Source: Sabulicella glaciei
GTDB lineage: Bacteria > Pseudomonadota > Alphaproteobacteria > Acetobacterales > Acetobacteraceae
Assembly (NCBI RefSeq): GCF_026183895.1
Contig: NZ_JAPFQI010000019.1
Span: 1-64,000, forward strand
Direction of reading: 5' to 3'
DNA length: 64,000 nucleotides
A program made the position numbers and the translations under genes. The notes beneath the pieces are model-generated. The model worked only from the letters and a program-made list of their open reading frames with translations, was not told the origin of the DNA and did not search any database. Positions 54,518 through 63,700 of this stretch are shown here, piece after piece. How positions within the stretch are numbered: position 1 is the stretch's first letter; every line of letters starts with the position of its first letter.

Positions 54518-55264
54518 GGACGCTCTCCTTCGACAACTTTGCGTTCCTTACTATTGCAGAAATGTTGGTGGCGCAACAGACAGTCTCAGCGGGATCGGTG
54601 TTCATGCCAAGCATCTGACTCGCGCGTATGTGGTTGATCGGCTCGGCGGGGGCCGTGGCGGTTTAGTGTCGACCCGACCTTGCTGTCGGCATGTTGAGAT
54701 CACTTAGATCTTGTAGAGAAGACCTCAGGGAGGCGGCGTTTGGCCAACTGCTGCGTGCCGCCACCCAACGGTCTTCCTCCTCTCTGAAGCGACGAAGTCT
54801 CGCTCTCCATACCGTGAGGCGAGGCTCGCCCGGCATACGCTGGGCCGGAGCAACCAAGGCGACAGCTTCGAGCGAGGGCTGTTGGTTCGGCCGGCGCAGC
54901 GGGCGCTGCGTCGCTAGGGCATCCGCCGCGCCGTGCGGCTGGCCGGGGCGCTGTCCACGCAGGACTGGCTGGACCGCCTCCGCTGCTCGGCGTGCGGACA
55001 CCGGGGCGCGCGGATAATTGTGCGCCCGGACACGCAACCGACGTTTCCAGTACGTGTCGGTTGCGATCTGACGAAGCCCGAACATGGTCTCCCACTGGAT
55101 TGCGAATTCCGCCTGCTCCTCATACCGCTCAATGTGCTCCGCGCGCTTAGCATCCTCGCTCAGCACCTAGGCGAATGCAGAATATCTTGAGAGAGGCGCT
55201 TGCAAGCGTTGTGACAGTCAAAACTGCGGCCAGCGCCTCGCTCCGGGCCTATTTCCAACATTAG
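54518..55264. other. Intergenic region with repeat copy 2
   Basis: About 750 bases. Holds the second 54-bp repeat but no gene I can support; the longest open frame (54663-55166, minus) has no family motif and covers the repeat. Confidence 0.45.
55028..55081 (+). repeat. 54-bp imperfect direct repeat, copy 2
   Basis: Same orientation as 36662-36715, 47 of 54 identical, 18.4 kb apart. Here the internal inverted repeat CGCAACCGAC/GTCGGTTGCG is perfect over 10 bp with a 13-base loop. Confidence 0.7.
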
Positions 55265-55420
55265 GCCAAGGGCCTCGGCGCCTCGCTTACGTTTGAACTC
55301 AGCGGTTCGGCTGCTTCGCACCCGGACACCGTGCTCGACCATCAGTTTGGTTAAGCGTTTCCCGTTGTTCAGAACCACGCGCTGCGGGATCCTCGATGCG
55401 AAGTCGGCGGCCTGAGCCGA
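55265..55420 (-). pseudogene. Mrr-type restriction endonuclease, C-terminal remnant
   Basis: The minus strand reads SSAQAADFASRIPQRVVLNNG then KRLTKLMVEHGVRVRSSRT, matching the end of Mrr-family proteins (family pattern: FA.RI..R.VLIDG..L..LMI.HGVGV). The Mrr catalytic core and start are absent, so this is a relic of a methylation-dependent restriction gene. Confidence 0.55.
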
Positions 55421-55491
55421 AGAGGCTGGCTTTAGATGCCTGGGTCTCCGGCCGCCCGACGGTGCTGCCAGGCGCGCGCCGCTTGGGTCTC

Positions 55492-57714
55492 CTACACCAC
55501 CAGTCGGGACGCAACCGTGGCTCCGGGCGGGGCATCCAAGGTGGCAGCGTCAATCAGGTTCGTTGCAGTTCCCGACCAAGAAACGCGAAGCGCCTGCTTC
55601 GCACGGGTTGCTGCGACATGGAGGAGAGACCGGTACTGCATAACGATGTCCTCCCAGTCCGCTGGATCGACCGCCGCCCGAAGCACGCCCGGTGGCGGGA
55701 ATGCGGTGTTGGAGAGGAACGGGATAGCCACCGCAAAGAATTCGAGGCCCTTCGCCCGGTGCATGGTCGTGATCCGGACTCCAGGAATAGCCCGATCGTC
55801 CGCGCCGGACTGAAGGAGCACCGTCTCAATCCCAGCGGCGCATAGCGCTCCGTGGACCCTCTCCACGTCCGCCTTGCGCGCGCAAAGCACGCCTATGTCG
55901 GAGAGTCGAATTCGATCTGCCGGGAGCCTGCGGAGCCAAGCTACCAGCCCCTCCAGTTCCTCGGCCTCAGATTTGCACCCGACTAGCAACGGGGCAGCCC
56001 CCTGCATGAGGCTGACGTAGCCGCGCAGTGTCTCCGTCCCCTCGTCAAGGTCATCCACACTCACGCCCTCAAGGACGGAGACGGCCCAAGCGCGGATCTC
56101 TTGCGTGGTCCGGTAGTTGAGCCGGAGCTGCTTCGATCGGCCCCGGACGTTGATCCCGCAGGCGGACATACTGGCTCGCCGTCCATATATCCGCTGATGC
56201 GCGTCCCCCACAATGAAGACAGTATTCCGGTCCCCGGACGGGGTCTCCGGAACGATCGCGCGGATCAGCCGGAATGCTTGCTCCCCCATGTCCTGCGCCT
56301 CGTCTACGATCACAGCGGCGTAAGGGAGGTTCGGTGCCTCCGAGGTCAGGATTTCGGTCGCTTCTCGGTACGCGTCATCCGGCTCAGCAAGCCCCTCGCT
56401 GATCAGCCGCGCCCGGTAATCGGCGAAGATATCCCAAAGGACAGCCCGCTTCTTGCGGTCAAGCGGTGTGCCGCGCCCAGCCCGGGACGCCTTCAGGTAG
56501 CCCCTCTGGTCGGCCACCGCCTTGGCCTGCACGATCTGCGCCCATTCCGCGCGGACGAAGGGCTCGGACAGCCCCTCGGGTAGCTCGTGATCGTCGAATA
56601 CCGACCGCCAGACCTGATCGAGGCGGTCGCGTGCCTCGCCGAAGAAGGCGACCTCGCGCGTGAAGCTCTTCCGCTTGAGGAATCGGGAAACCCACCGGTC
56701 TAGGTTGGCCACTTCGATCCTTGGCGGGCGCGCGTCCAGATGCGCCGGGCAGAGGGTCCGCAGGTTGGCCTCGATGTCATGGGCGAGGCTGGTCGTGAAG
56801 GTCGTTAGAAGCACCCGCCGGCCCTCCAGGGTCGGATCCTTCTCGATCTGGTCCGCCAGATGCTTTGCCCGGTGCATCGCAACGACCGTCTTGCCGGTCC
56901 CAGCGCCGCCCCGGACCAGGACCGCCCCGTTATAGTCCCGGTAGGCGATCTTGCGCTGTTCGGGGTGCAGGAAAACGCGCCACCCCTCGAGCCCCTCCTC
57001 AAAGACGCGACGCAGCTCCGCCTCGCTGTCCGGAATGAAGATTGTCTGGCGGCTCTGCTCCGTCTCGATCAACTGCCCGAAGGTCAGATCCGCTACGGGT
57101 GTCTGCGGCTCCGCGTCCGGCTCCCCGCCGACCCCGGTCAGCGACTTGATCTCTTCGTCCTCATAGCCGGCCGCGATCGCGTAGAGAATCTGATAGGTGA
57201 GTGGGTCGAACCGGTCCTCCGCGCCCTCCATCGTCTCGATCGTGGGGATGTTGCGGACCGCCGGCAACTCCTCCTCTGGCACGCCAAGAGCACGCAGCCG
57301 CGCGTCAGGGACGTTTTCGAAAAGACGCGGGGCAACGCGGGCCAGGATCGCTACAGGCTCGGTCACCGCGTCGACCTCCTCGATGACCCGGATCCGGTTC
57401 GTCTCTGGGTCGAGCTTGACCCGGCGCCCGGCCGCCCAGCGGTAGGCCTTGTCGTGCTCGTTCACGTGCACGAACATGATGTCCCGGCCAATCTCGAAGG
57501 CGATCGCCCTGTACCCCTGATCGACCCGCAGAGACTTGATCGAACTGTCCTTGGATCCCTCCACGGTCTCGAGATTCAGCCCGTTCGCGGACGGGTCGGA
57601 CATGTAACGGGTCATCATGTCCATAAACTTGAGCGCCACCCGGTCGGGCAACTTCCGCAGGCTCTTCATGCAGCCGATGTCGTAGGAGACCCGCTTGGCC
57701 ATCGTGCCCGTCAT
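55492..57714 (-). CDS. UvrD-type helicase with RelE-like N-terminal domain
   Basis: 740 residues. Residues 5-100 resemble RelE/ParE-type toxins (SLRKLPDRVALKFMDMM, GLNLETVEGSKDSSIKSLRVDQGYRAI, VHVNEHDKAYRWA). An SF1 helicase follows: Walker A GGAGTGKT 269-276, TTFTTSLAHDIEANL, IVDEAQDMGEQA at 469-480, GDAHQRIYGRRAS, RLNYRTTQEIRAW, TTMHRAKGLEF and LLHVAATRAK. The start ATG overlaps the stop of the giant helicase gene (ATGA), so the two are translated together. The RelE-like part keeps acidic and basic residues, but catalysis is unproven; it may be a nucleic-acid binding module. Confidence 0.85.
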   Translation of the reverse strand: MTGTMAKRVSYDIGCMKSLRKLPDRVALKFMDMMTRYMSDPSANGLNLETVEGSKDSSIKSLRVDQGYRAIAFEIGRDIMFVHVNEHDKAYRWAAGRRVKLDPETNRIRVIEEVDAVTEPVAILARVAPRLFENVPDARLRALGVPEEELPAVRNIPTIETMEGAEDRFDPLTYQILYAIAAGYEDEEIKSLTGVGGEPDAEPQTPVADLTFGQLIETEQSRQTIFIPDSEAELRRVFEEGLEGWRVFLHPEQRKIAYRDYNGAVLVRGGAGTGKTVVAMHRAKHLADQIEKDPTLEGRRVLLTTFTTSLAHDIEANLRTLCPAHLDARPPRIEVANLDRWVSRFLKRKSFTREVAFFGEARDRLDQVWRSVFDDHELPEGLSEPFVRAEWAQIVQAKAVADQRGYLKASRAGRGTPLDRKKRAVLWDIFADYRARLISEGLAEPDDAYREATEILTSEAPNLPYAAVIVDEAQDMGEQAFRLIRAIVPETPSGDRNTVFIVGDAHQRIYGRRASMSACGINVRGRSKQLRLNYRTTQEIRAWAVSVLEGVSVDDLDEGTETLRGYVSLMQGAAPLLVGCKSEAEELEGLVAWLRRLPADRIRLSDIGVLCARKADVERVHGALCAAGIETVLLQSGADDRAIPGVRITTMHRAKGLEFFAVAIPFLSNTAFPPPGVLRAAVDPADWEDIVMQYRSLLHVAATRAKQALRVSWSGTATNLIDAATLDAPPGATVASRLVV

Positions 57715-60700
57715 GTCCGTGCCTCCTGAAGGGCCTTGATAATTCTCGAGACTGTCTCCCCGACCTGGTCGGCCTGCGGATCGAACCGGATCAGGGCCCA
57801 GTCAACCACTTCGTGGGCCTTCTCAGCGACGGCGACGCGCGCCTCCACCCATCCGAACTCCATCATGCCGATCACGCGGCTACCCACGAGCAGGTCGTCC
57901 CCGATCCGGTCCGGCCCTGGGGTTTCCGCCGCGATCAGCGCGTCGATCAGTGGGTGGAACGCCTCGTCGCAGAGGGCGCGCGCCTCCTCCCAAACCGCCG
58001 TGCGCTGCAGCACTTCTGGCTCATCGACCGGCTCCGACATGTCCGGCGGCGCTAGCGTTTCGAGCCCATCGACTTCGACATGGAGTCCACGCACCCCTTG
58101 GAACAGGTTCACGATCCGCCAGAGCCCGCGCCACGCTTCCGTGTAAAGGACCTTCGCGCCTGGGTCCGGCAGGACCGCACGCAGAAGGAGCCGGACGTCG
58201 CGGTCGGACTGCGCCCACTCCGTCGGCGTGATCTTCTGGCAGGCCATATAGAGGTCGAGCGCCCCGAGCCCGACATGTTCCGCGAGCCCCGGTGAGAGCA
58301 GGAACAGCCACCCTGCCTCGGAGAGGGCCGCCTGTCGAGGGAGCTGATCGAGCGGCCGCCCCGCCTTCACAAGCCCCCGGACCAGGATGGAGCGGATCGT
58401 CGCATCGCGGTCGGTGTCCCCATCGAGGAAGCCCCTGAGCGCCTCCACCGTGCTGACCGTCTGAAGCGCACGGACCGCCTCCGCATGCGGGGCGAGGAGC
58501 GGGCTTGCCAGCGCCTTTCCGAGGGGGCCGGTCATCTGCGTGCCGAGGGCGGTCTCGGAGAGCGGGTTCAGGTAGGCGCTATCCGCCGGGTCTAGGTCTC
58601 GCCAGGACAGGGTCCAGACCCGCACCTGCCCGGACCGGATCATCAGCATCCGGTCCAGCAGGTCCTGCGCCACCGTGTCCGCGTGATATTCGATCCCGTC
58701 CATCTCGATTACGACCGGTAGTCCCACGCCGCGGCCGACGGGCGTGACCAGGAAATCGACCCTCTTGCGAGGGAGGCCCCGAAACCGAGCGTCGATCTGC
58801 ACCTGCGGCTCGATCGTCCAGAGGCGCGGCGCGTCCGACCGGCCCGCGCGCAGCACAAAGCCGCGACGTCCACCCGGGAGGACCTGCGGGGTCAGCGCCC
58901 CGTCTCCGTAATGGTCGGAAAGGGCCCGTAGGAGCCGCTTCTCGAGCACACTCTCGACCAGTGCCCCCCGGATCGACTCGTCGATCCCGGTCTCGGCCCG
59001 AGTCAGGCTGTCCCATTTTTGGAGAATCGTCTCCATCATCTGCCGTGCCCGATCCCGGTCCGGCTCTCCTGGTCCGAACTGGGACCGGTACGGCTTCACG
59101 CAACGGAAGCACCCGTTCCGGTCCAGCTCCTGGTTGCAGGGGCAGTCTCGGAGCGCCTCCGCCGCGCGGCTGATCACCGCGCGCATCGTGTCCGGATGCT
59201 CAGCGATCTGGCGCAGGTAGCCTGAACCGCCTGGGACGGAGTCGTAGAGGTAAAGACTGCGGACCGTGGTCATCCCGTTAAGCTGCGCCTGGAAGATAGT
59301 GGACCGGATGTGGTCCACTTTCCCCGCGAAATGACGCCGCATCCCGAGGTTGATCGCCGCAACGAAGCTCTTAAGGTCATCGTCATCCGCGTCGCCGACC
59401 ACCGGGATCACGATTCGGATCGCCTCTGTGTCGAACCTCCGCATCAGAAAAACGCCGGTCTCCCAGCGGTCCCGGTGCAAGTCCTGATCCCGCATCACCA
59501 GGCAATTCGGCGGGTGCGTCCCGCGATCGTCCGCGCCACGTGGCGGGCCCTGGAGTGACCCGCAGTGCCGACAGATCCGGAACGGCTGCGCAGGCCGGCG
59601 CTCTCCCGCGATCTTCGGGCCTGGAAGGCTGGTTTTCTGGCCGAAGTTGAAGTCCCTGAAGGTGCAGTGAGGGAGGAACTCAAACCCAAACGGGGCGCCG
59701 TTGTCTCGGCTCGTGAACCAAGAGGTGGCGATATCCTCCGGCCCGTGGAATGGCATCAGGGCCCGGTCGAACTGGCGCTGGTCCCGCTGATCTCCGTCGC
59801 GGATCGCCGCCTTTTCCTCACTGTCCACCGCGATGACGGACTTCAGCTGGACCACGTTGTGTTCGGAGCCGCTGTCCGACCACATCTCGTCGCCGCATTT
59901 CGGGCAGGTGCGGGCTTCCGTCCCCTCGATGCGGTGCGCAACATGGGAGCAGCCAGGGCAGAAGGTCCAAGCGGTCAGGTCCTCCTTACCCATCTCGATC
60001 CGGTCGATCTGGACCTGGCGACCGTTGGCGTAGAAGAACTGGCCCGGTGCAAACTCCGACAAAGCGGAGCTAGCCGGGCGGGAGTATTCCTTGTGCAGGA
60101 GGCCATCCTCGTCGCGCGCGACCGCACCGTCGTTGCGCCGCGACAAGATCGAGGTCAGCTTCACCCCCTCTTCTGGGAAGGCGTAATTCGGCAAGATCCC
60201 CTTGTCGGTCAGAAATTTGATCACCGGCACGTCGTCGATCCCGCTGCGGATCAGCCGGTTGATCTCGGTCCGGTCCCGGTTGAGGTCCTGCTCGCGACGC
60301 TGATACTCCTCATCTGTCAGCTCCGCGCGGCGCTTCTGGAGCCGCTTGAGCTCCTTCGTCGCCTCCTCCCGCTTTTCCACGAGCCGGGCCCGCTCTGTCG
60401 CTGCCGCGTCGAACGCCTCCCCGACGCGCCACCCGATCGATTTCGGATCCGTCCCGGTTAGGTAGGACCGGATCCGATCTGCCAGATCCGTCCGGTCCCG
60501 GACCTCCTGCGGCAGGCCGGAAAGGAACCGGTTCGCCAGCTCCGGCCCGGTCTCGCGCACCAGCTCAAGCCATTCGACCGGGAACCCTTGGGTCACGCCC
60601 GAAGTCCGGCGCTTGAGCACGTCACGGACCTTCCCGTAATCCCCGCTCACGGTCGAGCCTAACACGTAGACGTCGAGGGTGAACGCGGTCACTTGACGAA

Positions 60701-63700
60701 GGAGTACCTCCTCCGCTGCCAGGAACACGCCCGGCGGGCGGACTTGGCCCGCCAGCATCGGGGTCGGGTTCTCCCAGAACTGCAGGTCATGCGCGCGCGC
60801 GTTCGCGAGGACCATGTTTAGGGCATTCCCGTCACGCCGCCCGCTCCGCCCCATCCGCTGGACGTAGTTCGCCTCCTCTGGAGGAACGGAACTCAAGAGC
60901 AGGGTGGACAGGTCCCCGATGTCGATCCCCATCTCAAGGGTCGGGGTGGCCGAGATCAGGTTCGGGGCCCAGCAGGTCTCCCCCTTGATGAATCCGGTCT
61001 CGACCCGTAGCCGCTCATCCGTCTCGAGGATCCCGGTATGCTCTCGGGCGACCACCCTGTGATTGCGGTCCGAGCGCAGGGATCGGCGCAGGGCGGGCCG
61101 GTCAGGTTGCTTCGTGGCAGCGAAGTGCCCGTCGCAGCCTATTCGCGTACAGGGGGATCCGACGAGGACCTCCGCGTTTTCTGCGAGCCCGGTTTCGCGC
61201 CGGCCGCACCGGTCGCAGGTGAGCCCGATCGTGGCGGTTGAAACTGTGACCCGCTCTGGCACCAGAAGCCAGGCGTGGCGGTTCGTTCCCTCCGGCCCAT
61301 TCACGCGCCGAACGATCTCGTCAGCCTCAAGGCGTCGTAGCAAAATCGGATAGATCGTTTCTGGGTCCGACGCGTAGCGTAAATCGGAAGGGCCGATCGT
61401 CCGGAAAAGCCAGTCCTGGTACCAACTGGCGGTTCCGGTCCGGGTGATCCGTTCGGACCCGATCGGTGGGTGGCCGAGGGTCACCGGGATTGGGGCGAGG
61501 CCCCGGCGACCGTCTGGGCTCGGCAGGGAGCCAGTCTTGCCGGCCCCCACCTGGATGGCGGCCGCGAACCAGTTAAGCCCATAGCGCCCTTTGCCGGTCG
61601 CGATCGCGCTTTCGAGATAAGGATGCGCCACGGACCCCTGTCGGCGCATCCGCTGAGTCACCCCGGCGAGTAGCCGGGTCAGCAGCACCGGGTCGAACTC
61701 GGGTGCGCCCGGCAGCTCGTTACGCAGTTCACGCGACAGCCGGTCAGCCGAGAAAGCGAGGAGGTCCGTCGGGACGTCCGCTGCCGCTATCCCGTTCAGT
61801 TCGAGTGTGTGGTTGAAATGTGCCCGGTAGCTCAGATCGACGAAATACTCCCAGCCAAGCCGGATCCGAATATGGTCGAGGAAGACCGGATCCGTGATCG
61901 ACGTCCCGCTCCCGATCAGATCTTGGTAGCGGCGCCGCCATGTCAGCTCCTTCGGGATGAAGAGGGCTGTGAACCCGTTCGGGCCGAGATCGGCCAGCTG
62001 CGCGCGAGGGACCTTCTCGATCACCTCGTGAAGGCTCATCGCGCCGCTCTCTGTGCCGCGAAGAGCCCCGTAGAGAGCCTTCTGGTAGACGGACAGGGCG
62101 TTCCGAGTCTCGGCGACCGCCGCGCGATGTGCAGCGTCCTGAACCGAGTCCGAGAACATCAGGAAGCGCGGCTTCGCCTCCGGCCGCTCCTCGTTATGCT
62201 CCGAGGTGTAGAGCGTCCCGGTAATACCGCTCGTCAAACGCGCCGCGCGCATCCCGAACAGGAGCAGCCCTCGCGCCTGCCCGCATGCGGGGCAGGTCCG
62301 ATCGATCCGGCCGTTTGAGTCAGTCGGGTTGTACATCCAGACCGGCGAAGCTGGTCCTGGCTCGAGATGGTCGTGATCTGCCGGCGTGAACTCGACCGTC
62401 TCCGCGTGGAGCACCCCCTTCACGATCTGGCCCCCGGCGCCGCTCGCCTGGACCATGCGGTCGATCGACTCGTGATAGATCAGTCGGATCCGATTCGCCC
62501 CGTTCTCGTCAAAGAACTCCTCATAGAGCTGCTCGAGGTCCGCATGGAGCGACTTTGACCTTGCGTCCTGCCGCCCGACATGCGCCGTCGCTCCGCACCT
62601 GTTGCAGTTCACGACGGGAAGGGCCCGGCGGAGAATGTGCCGATCCAGGTCCAGCGCATGGGACAGGTCCATCTGCGAGCGGACCCCGCCCGCCTCGAGC
62701 CGCGGCAGGGTCGTCACCATCCGGGACATCTCCCGGATCCAAAGCTGAAGCCGAACGCTGAAAAGGGGCCTCGGGCTCTCGATCGCTCCGGATCTGGCCC
62801 AAGCGACCAAGGCCACGACCAGTTCGGCCAGCGCGCTTTTGTCCGCCTCCGACCAGTCCCGAAGGGCGCGGACCTGTCCGAGCCCAGCCGCGACCACCTC
62901 CAACGAGGCAGGCCCCTTGTGCTCGGCGATGATCTTCAGGGTCCGCTGGCACAGTTGGTGCTGGACAAGCCGGTCGCCGAGCGCGATCCGCCAGGCTGGG
63001 TCCGTCGGGTCGCCCCCGTCGAGGAAGGCGAGGTCCGGAGCGGTCCGGTCCGGAAAAAGGCAAGCGGCTAGCCGGCGCGCTGCCCCCGGCTGGTCTATCT
63101 CCGCCGCCTCACACAAGGTCGCGTGGATCTCGGCAGGGTCCGGGCGGTCCAGATATTCCGGGTCCTTGAACACCTCGTTCGGGGTCTTGCGGGTCTCCCG
63201 GACCACCGCGCCCGCGTCGAACGGCTCACCGAAAATCGTCTCTGCGTAGCGCTTCAGGTCTGTCGCCGCCTCCTCGCCGGAGCCGAGCGTGGCCGAGGAG
63301 CCGACGCAGATCAGGTGACCATCCGGGGTGTTCAGACGGTATTTCAAGCGGCGCAGCAGAAGAGCAAGGTCCGCTCCCTGCGCCCCGTCGAACGTGTGCA
63401 TCTCGTCGACCACCAGGAACCGGAGCGTATCCGGGTCGTTCTGCCCCCAGAGCGGCTTGTCGCGCCCGCGCAGTAGCAGGTAGTCAAGCATCTTGTAGTT
63501 GGTCAGCAGGATGTCGGGGGGGGCTCTTCGCATCGTCTCGCGATGGGTGATCACGCTCTCCGAGGTCACCTCATGCGCCGGGTTTTGCGGCTCCGCGTCC
63601 GCATAGATCCCCGCCCGCACCCCTTGAAGCGACGGGATCCGGCTCAAGGCGTCCGCGATCCGGCGTGCCTGGTCGGTCGCCAACGCATTCATCGGGTAGA

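Noticed and set aside
54663-55166. Minus-strand 167-codon frame sharing FRQIATDTYW-like residues with one at 36315-36812
   Set aside because: The shared residues are explained by the 54-bp DNA repeat; the rest of the two frames is unrelated and has no start signals.
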